Assembly: GCA_963576735.1 (NCBI GenBank)
Contig: OY755178.1
Coordinates: forward strand, 4,898,001-4,962,000
DNA: 64,000 nucleotides
Reading direction: 5' to 3'
DNA from: Bedellia somnulentella
Lineage: Eukaryota; Arthropoda; Insecta; Lepidoptera; Bedelliidae
A program made the position numbers and the translations under genes. Of this stretch, positions 9,420-20,428 are shown one piece after another. How positions within the stretch are numbered: the stretch's first letter is position 1; every line of letters starts with the position of its first letter. Below the pieces are notes generated by a model. That model had not been told where the DNA came from, searched no databases, and worked only from the letters and a program-made list of their open reading frames with translations.

Positions 9420-10876
9420 TATTTCTATATATATTTGTGTATTCTTTCAAATATATACAGTTCTTGTGTCGCAATGTTTGCAAGGTCTCCGGCAGGGGGT
9501 GGTCAACCCCAAACAGCAAAATATATCGCGTTTACAAAGTACTGTCCCTCCCTCCCTCTTAACTAACTTATAATTGGATTAAGACCTAAAACAACACTTG
9601 GATACCGCGATGTAGGGTCTATCAGAAATACGATGCGAGTGTGGAATGAGTTTGCTACATGCGCGGAATGTTGTTATTCGCTCATCTTTTGTACAAAATA
9701 AACTTTTTTATTGGAACTATCGGTGACTCTACGCCCGTTTAAGTATATCACTAAAATAGTATGTATTGTATCAGTACAGTACGTAGACAATTTTATTTAT
9801 GCCGGCCATCAAATTAATGTATTAATGGTTATTCGGGCTGCTTCATTACTAAATCCCTTCATCATTATGTCTTCCGATCTCGGCCCGCCAATTCCTTCAC
9901 ATAACTCTCTTAGTAGTCTACTCCAGTAATCAATTATACTATACCATAAGACTTTATCTGTGACCAGGATCTGATTCCTACTAAGTAAATGATTGCAATC
10001 ATAATAGAACGAACACGTCAGCGTTCCCTGAGATCTAGTCTGGGAAACGAAATTAGAATTTTATAATCATGGTTTTCCTACTTATTGATCCCAAAAAAAG
10101 TTTGATGTCATCTCTTTTAGATAATACAGAAATAATGAAAAACACAAAAATATAGCTACACTATTATCACAGCGGTAATCGTACTCATTTTAATCCTTAT
10201 CTGTAGATCCTGATCACTAATTGAAAGTCTTCGTTTGCTCTCCATTTCGTTCTGTGAGTTTAGGGAAGGAAAAGGTAAAGGAAAGAAATAAAAAATGTGA
10301 CGTAATAAAATTAATATCTTATATTTGTTCAGTAAAACTACATGTGGGCCCGTGTTGCCCGGGTAACACGACCTTTGTATTCTCTTGTTGCATATAAACT
10401 CTGCGGGCAGACTGTTTCATAAGGCAATGGTGTGAGTGTAGGCCCGAAGGCCTCGTCAAGGCATATGATACTTCAATATCTAACATCAATCGCTAATCCG
10501 TATACAATACACCAAAATGGCTGGTAATATAATTGCAGTTAGATAATGAAGTTTTGGGGTCCTGAAGTGGCCATCGCGCCATTTCACCGTATTTGTTACA
10601 ATTATTGGAATGTACGCGGATGCGGACTTACAAACATTAAAAACGACAAACATCTAACTAGGCTTTGTATTGTAACGTCTTCACAGAATTCGCCCATGAG
10701 TCCGTAACGCATCCAATTTGTTTTACATTAATAATATTTCATTCATTACCCTATAAACTTACAAAACCAACTTAGCGCTAAGTTTAAAATTAATCGGAAT
10801 TGAAAAATAAATTACCTAGGTAGAATATTTTAGGTCTAGAAAGCTATTTATAGACGCGCGCGAGTGTGATGCGGTG
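9420..10876. other. Intergenic space between two convergent genes
   Basis: No exon or known repeat was recognised. A 20-bp near-perfect palindrome (CGTGTT..CCGG..AACACG) lies at about 10351-10371. The gene to the left ends on the + strand and the gene to the right ends on the - strand. Confidence 0.5.
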
Positions 10877-10967
10877 TCAGTGTGTGGCTTCCCGTATTTT
10901 CTTGACCGGTGGTGCGTCCATTGAGTCTCCTAGCGAGTTTTCTTCTGAACTTGCTTCCTCTAGGGGA
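10877..10967 (-). CDS. HhH-like protein, exon 6 (terminal)
   Basis: Acceptor 'gtattttccag' on the - strand. It reads PLEEASSEENSLGDSMDAPP then VKKIREATH and stops at TGA (10877-10879). Phase 2 entry matches the exon 5 end 'CG'. The PPVKKIR string is a plausible basic nuclear signal. Confidence 0.75.
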
Positions 10968-13900
10968 CTGGAAAATACAATAAACCGATTAGAATATAAT
11001 TTATACTCATAAAACTAGCAGACTTAGAAACAAAAACTTGTTTTTGACCGATGTGGCTCGAGATCCATCAACAACCATCGTTCTTTATACTATCATTTCC
11101 CCACTTCCAAAAGTGGCTAAGGAATTTTAAACACTGAAGCTCTGACTAACCCATTTTTGGGATGAAAAATGAGTTAGTCAGAGCGTCATTTTATCACCGA
11201 GATTAGATCTATATTCAACGAAATCTAACTAACTCTCAAATGGTCCTTAAACTGGCTTAGAATGTTATTTTAAACATAACAAAAACCAACTTTACACATC
11301 GTACAAAAAAATTTTTTTGGTTCATATCAATTCAATTCTACAAGTTTCGATAACTTTATATTTATTCAACTAAATGAATCTTAATAACATACCGTTTAAT
11401 GGTAGGCGTGCTGAGCGCGGAATCGCTGTGGTCGGAGGGCGAGGGGGCGGGGGACGTCTTGTCCAGCGAGTCCTCGCACGACGTCGCCGCGTCCTCTGCT
11501 ACGGATTGCGCTAGCTTGCCTGCAAATACATTATTAACATTAACATTTCAAACTATTTTTTTTATATTAAAAACAGTTTTTTTACATACATACATACATA
11601 TACTCACGGCTATAAATCCCTAGAAGGGGTAGCCAGAGCTAAGGAATTTGAAATTCCTCAGCCACTTTTGGAAGTTGCATGGAGAAAAGATGATAAAAAT
11701 AAAGGTTGTTGGTGATGAGTCTCCTTAAAAGCCCCAATACCGTTAGTCGCCTCTTACGTACACCCGCCGGAAGAAATGGGGTAGTGATATTCTAAGCCGA
11801 CACTACACAGCAATCATTAACATTAACATTTGAAATTAATTTATATTAAAAACAGTTTTTTTAATGGGAGTAGTTAAAATTAAATTTGAATACATTCGGT
11901 TTTATAGGGCCAATAATGTTTTGTCTTCATAAAGCGCAATACACACTGAGCCCGCCAGGCCGCCAGCGCCGTAGGTGCCAGGCGACACTACCCGGCGGCC
12001 TGTGTTGAAAGAAATATGTCTAACCTAAATATTTAATACTCAATACTCAATCATTTATTGCGTTCAACAATGTGTATAACAGTTCTAATTTATAAAAAAA
12101 TTCATGGTTCTACATTGAATACTTCCAGTAAACCTATGTATGAAACCTAGACTACCGACAAAACGTTGCCGATATATTTCGGCGGCCTGGCGTGGCGGGC
12201 CCAGTGTGTACTGCGCTTGATAATCACTCTTCATATTTTCACTTTATTTTTATATTCATTAAAATTATCAGTTGGGATTCTTCAAAGTTTTGGTGATTTT
12301 TGTCGGGTTGATTTTATTGTGTGGTGGATTTATCAAGGTTGTTTGTTAATGATGAGGGAAACCGTGAGAAAGAGGGGGCGGGGGACAGCTTGTCCAGCGA
12401 ATCTTCTTTATGTGCATGATGTCGCTGTGTCCTCCGCTACCGATTCCGCTAGCTTGCCTACGCAAACAGTAGCCTTATTACGTGGGATTCTTAAGTTTTG
12501 TGTGGTTTATTTCTCAAAGTTGTTGACGGTGAGGAATATCGTTAAAAAAATTCATGGCTGAATTGTACTTAGTAACGTGACAGTGTATTCGGACAAAGCA
12601 AGGTTTGTTTATCACGAAAACTGCCCTAGCAAACGTTTATACTCTGAACATCATGTGACAACAATTGCACGTGATGTTAAGAAGTACAAGTACTTCTGCC
12701 ACCCTTTGGGGAATATCCAACTTGAAAGTTTGGGCCACAACTAATAAATTAATATTTATGATAACTTTAGCCCGATATCTAAATTTTCACTACAAATATG
12801 ACCAATATTTCTAGTTCACATAATCGATTCAGACATAATTTTCCATCATATCTCGAATGGATTAATTTAGACTTTCAATCCAATAACTAGCTAACCATTT
12901 TCGGGCCCTCTTGGACATTATATATTATATTTATTTCATGCATCCGAATTGAACACTTTATAACAAATAATAAAAAATCCTTACCATTCCCATTAGTCGC
13001 AGGCGGTTCAAGATTACTCTCATCACTAGGTAGAGGTGACACGCCGTTGGTCTGCGTGGCTTCCACTGGTTTCCCTAGCAGCTCTGGTCTGAGGTCCGAT
13101 ACTATATTGTGGGTCCATAGCGCGAGTTCTACCATGTGGGGGGACCATTTGTTGCCGCAGCCGTTTGTTTCCTGGGAAATGGGGGTTTGTTAATACAGAT
13201 TACAATTGGTAAGTTGGTCGAACAGATGGTAGGTAAGAATAATACTGCCGCATCTCTTTTTGTAGTAATGTATTGGGCGATTAAAATATAGCGATTAGAG
13301 GCCCATTACTACGAACACTTTTTTTTTAATAATTTTTCGTTCCTTCTTTCAGAAATGGTTGATTGGTTGGTGGAAGTTTCTTTTTACACATTTTTAGGCT
13401 CAGTTCTCCTTGGTCGTAAGTTTCAAGATTTTTCTAGACGGTAAAGCTACAATACATTTTATGGTATACAATTTAAGAAACTATCCGTTTCGCACCGTGA
13501 GAAGCTTATTGACATACATGCCAATAATAGCAAGCGTGGATACCGACTACCTTTGTGTCCTGTATAAAAATGTGTTGACTATTATGAAAAGTACAATGGT
13601 GAAAAACACGAGTATTTTGTTTTTGTTTTAACTAAACACTATCATAGCATATCGTTTTGCATTAAATTGTTAAATCTTTGTACGACTTGTACGTATAAAA
13701 AGCATCTTTAAATTAGAAAGAGTAAATAGTTTACCTATTAACATAATCTATCAGTTTTATCCAGAAATAAAACAAATCAAAGGACCCCTTAACTTATGCT
13801 TTTACTTATACTTTTTAATAAGCTTTAGCACTCGCGAAGAGTGTAGCAGTAAACTGATTGTGAAAGAATTTTCATGATGGGTGCTGTATTTGTAAGTACT

Positions 13901-16900
13901 AACTTTATCTCTATAATATTAGGGTATATAAAATTAGACTGTCACAGTGTACGAGGACATACTCCTCTGAAATGGGGTGACCGATTTGGATGAAATTTTG
14001 TATGTATATTCGTTAGATCTGCATGAAGGTGATTATATATTTTTTTATGTCCTGAGTGTTATCGTTATAAAAAAAAGGATCGCTAAATGTGTTGCTAAAC
14101 GCAAACTCGAAAACGGCTATTTGGAGAAGGTTCTTAGCTATAGATACATTGTAAAAGTTATGATGATCTTGTAAAACATCTTTTTCATAATCTCATGCCA
14201 GAACCCTCAGCTGCTCGAGTAAATATGGCTATTTGAAGACATCCATCAAGTAAACTTAAATTTTTGACACAACGAAGTCTGTCGGGGCAAATATTATCTC
14301 TATAATATTAGATAGACAGACATGGCAATTGAAATAAGACAACTAATTGCAAAATCCCCTTTACAAGCCTTTAAAAGTCTTAGTTAAAACTCTTAAACTT
14401 AAAAAAACAATTTAGTAGTTATAATAAATAAAGGAAAGAAAAATTTCGACACAGGCGGGAATCGAACCCGCGACCTCGGGTATACGCCCCGACGCTCTGC
14501 CAATTGAGCCACCGTGTATTGCAGCCATTGGGCTGCCAGCGCGAAATTCTTCTATCCTTTATTTCTTTTACACGTTTAAGTAGTGTTTGCGTTTCCTACC
14601 TCCGAATTTTTTACTAATTCGGAAAAATTTCGAGGTCGCGGGTTTGATTCCCGCCTGTGTCGAAATTTTTCTTTCCTTTATTTATTAGTAATAATCCCCA
14701 CATGAGGTTTTCATGAACAAAATGATTTAAATTAGTAGTTATAGTAAGCGCGCTTTAATTCGTTACGCATAATAGATCAAATCATGACATGTTATAATAA
14801 AAGGCGGGGTTTCATAGAACTTGATAAGAGTACTACTAAAGCAGCAGTGCGTATATGACTAAAACCTGTCATACCAGTACTTCGCTACGTGTTTTACGGC
14901 ACTTAGCAATTTTACATTTACATTATAACTGAAATAATGAAGGGCAGTTTTTTGTTGGGAGAAAGTTTTGGAACTTCGTCAGTTCAGTGTTACAGGGTCC
15001 ATATATTTGTGTTTATCATAGTAAAGTCATAAGTTTTCCTTATATTTTTTTTCTTTCCTCAAAAACGAAAGTATTAACATACATCTAAATTTATATTCAT
15101 AATTTAAATTATTTCTATAGAGCTAATTTTGAAAAAATTGCAGTGTTCTACTCTGCTACACTTCAATCATCTCCTACGTAATAAACGTAATATTTTGTAT
15201 GTGACGTTACTCAGTAGGGTACTGCAAACTCTGTAATGCCATAATTCAAGCACACATTTTTTTTACTGACATACAAAGGATGAACAAAGAATCTTTGGAA
15301 CAGAAAAAAAAACTAATTTTAATAATATAAATATTGAACAGGCTTTTAGCTAGATGATTGCACTTTTTTATAAGTCTTTGTGGTTGTAGTCATTGTGGTT
15401 ATTCCATATACTTTGATGGGAATTTACGATTAGCATTGTTATCTGAACGAAAGAACAGACCACATTAAATACCTATTTGTTGATGACACCAAGTTTGAAG
15501 ACAATGAAACCATCATATAACTAAGCTAGTTCTATTATGATTAAACTTGATAAAAAAAACAGTTCTTACCTTATTTAATCTATCACAGACTTTCCTAATG
15601 TGAGTTACAAAATTGAGGTATTCCTTGGCAGTGAAGTCGCTTCCCTCCATTTCTGGAATGGCTTGTATACATTCGTCGGCCATGAAAGGCGCTATTTCGG
15701 GACTGGCGGCGGCGAGAAGGGCAGATGCTGTGGCAGTGCCTACTCCTTTGAGGTTACTAAGGGCGGTCATAGCTGATTCTATGTTTGGTAATTTTCGGAA
15801 CGCTTTTTTTGTCTCTTGCATTACTGCTCTTGGGGTATTTACTTTTATTAGGTATGACAGTTGTGGGAAGAATCTACCTCTCTGAAAAACAAAAAAGTTT
15901 TTTACTATCTTCTAGGGTTGTTTAAATGTTATAAAAATATTATATTAGTTGTAATTTCATAATAAAAAAATATATAGTGTTGGCTGTTGAATTGTTAAAA
16001 ACATTTATCAAAGTGTGAATTTGTTTTTACAGCGCCATCTACTGTCAAAATTATATCGGTCACTAGATGGCGCTGCGAAAGAGAAAGGAATAACCAAATT
16101 AATTATTTTTTACTAAAATATTATTGCCACAAACAAACAAAATATATTAACTAATTAATTTTCACTTCATAAACAGCTTATTTTTCTTTCATTTATAATT
16201 GTGTTTATAAAGTTACTTTTTTTTTATTTCTATTTTATTCCTAAATGTAATAAATATACATTTTAAAAATACTTACAGCTTGTTTCCATTTCATGAGTTG
16301 TACCAATTCTTCGTGTACCATGTGAGCATCTTTTCCTCTTGATTTGATTTTCTTTGGTAATTCATTCTGGTACCTGAAAAAAACATGCAAAGTCTAAATT
16401 ATTTCGTTGGCATTTTGATTGTTGTTAACTGCAATCAAGTTTTACTTTGAACATGGTAAATTATTATGATCAATTTTTAAGCGCAGTTTTTTATTTTCTT
16501 TAGTGAGGAGTATTTTTATGTTCATTTTAATATTACTAAGATATAAACTTTAAAAACACATTTAAAAATACGTATGTATAAGAAAAAAATATTTTTAAAA
16601 AAGTAAAATATTAAACAGAACGGAGTGGTTCAAAAATATTGTGATATAAAAAAAAAGCCTACTTATTAGTGACACCATTTTAGTAATAAAACAAATTTGA
16701 TTTAAATATACGCTATAAATATTTCTACCTGTATTCTTTTTTTTGTTACTGTATCAAAGACGGATATTTATGTTTTTATATGTAATAGACATCAACGCAA
16801 TTTTCGAAAATTTACATTGATTAGGATCTGATATATTTTTTTTTATAATTTCAAATTATTTCATTGCATAGATTTAGTGTGGACACGTATTTATGAAATT

Positions 16901-17839
16901 GATATTTTTACCTAACCGTTTTTCACGTTTTTTTTTAAATATTTATTTTTATTTATATAACTATAATTTAATAAAAAAACATGAGAGTAAAGAAAATAAT
17001 TTATTAAAAGTTAAATCCATTCATTTAATTTAAATTACATTCGGTTTTTTTTATCAATTTCATTTATGTGGTGGTGGCAAAGTACCTAACCTATTACTTG
17101 ATGACTCACAAAATATTCATAGAGATTTTAAAGTTCCCAATTGTTTACCCTTGTATTGATATTGATTGTTTTAATACATGTATGTTTAAGTGTATCAAAA
17201 TTCTAAAAGAAAATGTAGTAAAAACACCATCAAAACCGTGTTTGATTGCAAACAGCAAGTCACCATTTTGAGCGAGCAGTAAACGTTCAACAATGCTTGA
17301 TAATAATCCACAAACTGACGAAGTTACTTTGAATTAGTATACCTCATTATTTAATCATGAAATAATAACCAAAAAACATCAAAATAATACCCCATTCAAG
17401 GCAGAAAACTCTTACAAAAGAATGAAGCAAGCGGTTATACGTAAAGGACAGCCACCATTTTAAAACGCCCGAGCGCCTAGATATTTTCCCTTATACTAAG
17501 TTTAGGAAAAACGCCGTGTCAATTTGACATCGATTCCACGTGACGTAGTGATTTTAATGAGCGGTTCGCGGACTAGAGATGCAGTCCGCGAGGGAGGTAG
17601 CTCAAATCAGTTTGCACGGGCACACATACAATACAAGTTCATTGACACGCCACCGCCGCATTTTCTCCTTAAAACGTTGTTCTCACTTACCAATTGTCCA
17701 ATTTTATGAGTTCCTCAGGTTTTTTTGTTTTCTGTTTTGCTTTTAGTTTAATAGCTTCAGGATATAACTTAAGAACACTATCAAACTGATCTGCATCCGC
17801 TTCGAGAAAGAAAGTAGACGTGTCTTTCGCGGTAGCCAT
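10877..17839 (-). CDS. Six-exon gene for a 320-residue conserved-looking protein of unknown function (gene span)
   Basis: Six exons (17691-17839, 16277-16373, 15570-15881, 12985-13171, 11393-11519, 10877-10967) join with canonical splice sites and matching phases into 963 nt: ATG at 17839, TGA at 10877. The protein starts MATAKDTSTFFLEADADQFD. It has a charged helical N-terminal region and a helix-hairpin-helix-like segment around residues 113-150 (LSNLKGVGTATASALLAA, then PFMADEC) resembling the HhH of DNA glycosylases, without a recognisable catalytic motif. It ends in an acidic, Ser/Pro-rich tail that finishes with a basic KRPLEE...PPVKKIREATH, a possible nuclear localisation signal. I recognise no named family. 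A nuclear, DNA-binding role is inference from the HhH-like motif and the basic tail. Confidence 0.8.
11393..11519 (-). CDS. HhH-like protein, exon 5
   Basis: Acceptor 'tgtatttgcag', donor 'gtatgt'. Encodes GKLAQSVAEDAATSCEDSLD then KTSPAPSPSDHSDSALSTPT and IKR. GC-rich, low-complexity Ser/Pro/Asp region. A degenerate second copy of this exon is at 12372-12468. Confidence 0.75.
11584..11811 (-). mobile_element. SINE-B copy with unusually long flanking duplication
   Basis: Full-length reverse copy, tail (TATG)n complement at 11584 and head '...cgacactacacagc' at 11811. It is flanked by about 50 bp of similar sequence on both sides (11531-11582 and 11817-11866), both containing 'attaacattaacattt' and 'atattaaaaacagttttttt'. 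Confidence 0.85.
11870..12299. other. Intron 4 sequence, nothing certain
   Basis: Contains a short GC-rich patch (about 11945-12000 and 12180-12200) with repeated 'cggcggcctg'-like strings. It may be an old repeat, but no family was recognised. Confidence 0.35.
12300..12735 (+). mobile_element. Old, split SINE-A copy
   Basis: Two diverged SINE-A pieces (about 12300-12371 with 'gtggatttatcaaggttgtt' and 'gagggaaaccgtgag', and 12488-12735 with 'tgacggtgagg', 'ggctgaattgtacttagt' and 'tgccaccctttgggg'). They flank the decayed exon copy at 12372-12468. The arrangement suggests that duplication of the exon and SINE insertion were linked. Confidence 0.65.
12372..12468 (-). pseudogene. Decayed duplicate of exon 5 of the HhH-like gene
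   Basis: The - strand reads KLAESVAEDTATSCT and then a TAA. After an insertion, the frame resumes as EDSLDKLSPAPS. This aligns codon for codon with exon 5 (KLAQSVAEDAATSCEDSLDK). An AG acceptor (TTTGCGTAG) is still present, but the insertion introduces a stop and the 3' part is replaced by SINE-like sequence, so inclusion would truncate the protein. It lies in the intron between exons 4 and 5. Confidence 0.8.
12985..13171 (-). CDS. HhH-like protein, exon 4
   Basis: Acceptor 'ccatttcccag', donor 'gtaagg'. Reads ETNGCGNKWSPHMVELALWT then HNIVSDLRPELL and an Asn/Pro/Thr-rich stretch to NGN. Phase 0 in, phase 1 out. Confidence 0.8.
13905..14311. repeat. 371-bp block between perfect 18-bp direct repeats
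   Basis: TTATCTCTATAATATTAG occurs at 13905-13922 and again at 14294-14311. The block contains 'gaccgatttggatgaaattt', a string I associate with common insect interspersed repeats. It may be an element with a long target duplication, or one whose own ends carry the repeat. The family is unknown. Confidence 0.55.
14425..14690. repeat. tRNA-like foldback repeat
   Basis: On the - strand 14449-14517 folds as a tRNA: acceptor pair ACACGGT/CCTGTGT (6 of 7), D-arm GCTC/GAGC, anticodon stem TCGGG/CCCGA, and T-arm GCGGG-TTCGATT-CCCGC. A second, partial copy in the opposite orientation (14631-14690) makes the ends an inverted repeat: 'aataaataaaggaaagaaaa' and its complement. A related copy is at 38222-38340. 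Position 33 is C, not U, and the unit ends in a repeat tail, so this is a SINE-type tRNA derivative, not a tRNA gene. Confidence 0.7.
15570..15881 (-). CDS. HhH-like protein, exon 3
   Basis: Acceptor 'ttgtttttcag', donor 'gtaaga'. 104 codons, phase 0 at both ends. Reads RGRFFPQLSYLIKVNTPRAV, MQETKKAFRKLPNIESAMTA, LSNLKGVGTATASALLAAAS, PEIAPFMADECIQAIPEMEG and ends VCDRLNK. The LKGVG hairpin flanked by helices is the clearest structural motif in the protein. It is the largest exon and the one most useful for a homology search. Confidence 0.88.
16031..16077. repeat. Short inverted repeat CAGCGCCATCTA
   Basis: 'cagcgccatcta' and its complement 'tagatggcgctg' face each other about 20 bp apart in intron 2. 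Probably the remnant of a small foldback element. Confidence 0.5.
16277..16373 (-). CDS. HhH-like protein, exon 2
   Basis: Acceptor 'gtttttttcag', donor 'gtaagt'. Completes the Trp codon and reads YQNELPKKIKSRGKDAHMVH then EELVQLMKWKQA. Phase 2 in, phase 0 out. Confidence 0.85.
16390..17690. other. Intron 1, nothing recognised
   Basis: Very AT-rich with several T-tracts. No exon or repeat was assigned. Confidence 0.4.
17691..17839 (-). CDS. HhH-like protein, exon 1 with start codon
   Basis: ATG at 17837-17839. Reads MATAKDTSTFFLEADADQFD, SVLKLYPEAIKLKAKQKTKK and PEELIKLDNW before the 'gtaagt' donor. This is the first ATG of the open frame and is preceded by GC-richer sequence, so it is the natural start. 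The lysine-rich KLKAKQKTKK helix may bind nucleic acid (inference). Confidence 0.85.
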
Positions 17840-18000
17840 TGTAGACGTTCTAAATGTACAACACTGTGTGTGTATTTAGTTAGCTATAGCTCCGAACTCG
17901 ACGCGGCGGCAGCACCTGGCCAACTGGGCGCCCTCACCCCACTCAACGCCATCTTGTCGCTTTAACCTCGACATGGCGTCTATCAATATAACACGTTGTT
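17840..18000 (-). promoter_or_regulatory. Probable promoter and 5' UTR of the HhH-like gene
   Basis: GC-richer island directly upstream of the start codon with 'cgacgcggcggcagcacc' and two ATGGCG-type motifs ('cgccatcttg', 'gacatggcgtc') like those seen near insect start sites. No TATA box was identified. Assignment rests on position and composition only. Confidence 0.4.
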
Positions 18001-19810
18001 TTAAGTGCAATTTTTACAACAATTTCATACTTATAACCCCTTGTAAACTAAGCAAAATTAAGTATTTGTTGTATACTAACTATAATAGTTATCAGAATAC
18101 ATGTAAACCGTCGATAAAACCACAATTGTTGAGGTAAAATAATACTCACACGTCGTGACAAGGCTACATCGAGTCAAACCGAAGCCGTAGCGTCGTACAT
18201 TTCTCCGACCCGAGGGAACAACGGGATGGGAAAAATTGGATTTCATTTTACACTTAGGTCACAAAATAGCAGTAAAACACAAAAAAACTTAGTTAAACAC
18301 TATTCACTGGTAGAAAATCTATCTGATAATGAGGTATTTAGCTCGACCTCTACACACTTTATCAATTTCCTTAATCGTGACGCAACCACGACACCGTTCT
18401 ACCGAAACGACTTTGGTCAACACGCATATTTTCCGTTGCAATGCAGTACACACTGACTGAGCTCTCAGTTAGTCATGAAGTAGTAACTAGCGGTGTACAT
18501 AAGGCATTTAGGTAGTAGGACGTACATATCACCGGGGTGGAACGTCGCACCAATCGGCTTTGTTGTTTTGGTAGATCGCCACGTGCTCCAGCTGTTACAT
18601 TAGGTGTTTACATTATTGTATTGTTCATTAACCTGATTATAATCAGCTGATATTCAATGTTTCGTCTTATTACTATCATTCATTCATTATTTCGCTTATT
18701 AGTAAAGCAGTCCTAGTACTTTAGATACGTCTCAATATAATTATTTTATTTGTATATTTTTTAATGAATAATGCGAATTGATATTGTTATAATAATTGCG
18801 GCATTGCTACGGTTGATAATATTTTTATATAACAATGTAAATGCTTTACGATAAGTTTTTTCTTTAAAATTTTTGTAATTGTATGAAACTAATTTAAAGT
18901 ACCCGTGATGACCCAGTAGACGAGTCCACCACCATGTATGATTAACATAGATGAACATTTCTTACATTCTACAATGCTGTATTTTAAACAAATCATTCCT
19001 ATACAAAAACACGTAATCCAATGTATAGTACCTTAAAAAGTTCGTTAGATTGCAAATCGTATACTTTTGTTTCTCAACATTTTTTCCAAAAAATTCGAAC
19101 CCTGGGCCCACCATTCGACCGGGCGGAAAATAGGTCACATTCCCAACTATGCTACGGAGGCGCGGAGCGGTGACCGTATATCCGTCAATCTCTCACATCT
19201 TAAAATGTCTCATTCTTATTCAATCATTCGAACGATTCATGTGTTTGCATCGCATTCGGTCACACTTGTGGGATTGCTTATGTCAATACATTCATAAAAT
19301 AGCAATAGCAACGCTCTATATAAAAAAACTCTTATTTCTTGCTATCAATCTATTAGCTATCTAGTAATTATCCATATTAATCTGCAAATTCTTAACACGC
19401 TCTATTCGCCTCTGTACAGCTAAAAGTCTTAGTCTGCTTACTCCATTTAGGATTAATACAATGAATAGTCTTTTTTGAGCACTGTAAGCAAAAAATAATT
19501 ATCTCAAAAGCTAATAGCATTTCTTTTAATGCAATGTTACGTCTTCATTATAGTCCCTATTTGTTGACTAATATTATTCATTTCATACTCACCTTTAGGT
19601 TCACTTGTCTGAAATTATATATGATGAATACAATTAAAAAAAACCCATCGAAAATCATAGTAACTCCGACTGAGTATAATTTTGTCCATTAATAAGTCGA
19701 TACATAAACTCTGCTTACCCCAGTGGTCGATTACCTCTAAATTTCGCCACCGAGCCTTACTTCAGCTAGTTAACTCCAAATAACCAATGAAAGAACAGAA
19801 AGAGACAAAC
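18001..19810. other. Intergenic, nothing recognised
   Basis: AT-rich sequence without a supported exon. No known repeat was found until the RTE insertion at 19811. Confidence 0.4.
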
Positions 19811-20180
19811 TGGTATTCGTCCTCTACTAACATTACCATCCACACTAGCTCTATAGATCCCTTTTACCAATTTTCTATCATCCATCCTCTCTATGTGCCC
19901 AAACCATCTCAACATTTCTTTTTCTATCTTTCTTTCAATATCATCTTCCACACCACACTTTTCACGAATAACACTATTTCTCACTCGGTCACATAATCTA
20001 AACGACCACGGAGAACACACTTGGACCAAAGAATCAAAGAGCATATATGAAAAGATTGATGGATGTAAACGAAGCTAGAGAGGTTTGTCAGGATCGTACG
20101 AAGTGGCGATCAATAGTCTCTGCCTACCCCAATGGGAACTAATGGCGTGAGTATATGTATGTATGTATGATGGTATTCGT
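19811..20180 (+). mobile_element. RTE LINE insertion with 5' inversion (twin priming)
   Basis: 19821-20001 is the inverted upstream part of the RTE 3' region (its - strand reads TVFG-like code seen at 56901-57481). 20002-20170 is the directly following part in + orientation, ending 'aatggcgtgagtatatgtat'. The two parts meet at adjacent element bases (AGTAGAGG|ACGACC). The whole is bounded by the 10-bp direct repeat TGGTATTCGT at 19811-19820 and 20171-20180. The + part also has an internal deletion. Confidence 0.9.
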
Positions 20181-20319
20181 ATCCAGAACATTTTACCCTT
20201 ACAGCTATTGTGTGTCCTATGGTCTTACTCTTACTCGATCTTGACAATTAAGAATCTTGGAAACGAATGATTTCACTTAAGCCAAATGTGTCATCGTCAT
20301 AAAATAATTCAGGATAATT

Positions 20320-20362
20320 AATCACAATAATTCCTTAATTTAATTAAGGAAATATTGTGATT
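20320..20362. repeat. Perfect-looking 21-bp hairpin
   Basis: AATCACAATAATTCCTTAAT pairs with the following AATTAAGGAAATATTGTGAT with a single mismatch and no loop. Probably a transposon relic; function unknown. Confidence 0.6.
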
Positions 20363-20428
20363 ATTGTATCTTCAGATAGAATTTTTTTCTATAGGTCTCT
20401 AAATCTCATATATGCTTTATGTATTGTA

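Larger units (their letters stand above)
13180..15560. other. Intron 3, mostly unassigned
   Basis: AT-rich. It holds the direct-repeat-flanked block at 13905-14311 and the tRNA-like foldback at 14425-14690. No coding exon was found. Confidence 0.5.

Noticed and set aside
10351..10371. CGTGTT..CCGG..AACACG palindrome as an operator
   Set aside because: A single short palindrome in intergenic DNA with no copies or promoter nearby; no basis for a function.
14449..14517. tRNA gene on the - strand
   Set aside because: Folds well, but has C at position 33, a mispaired acceptor stem and a repeat tail, and recurs as part of an interspersed repeat.
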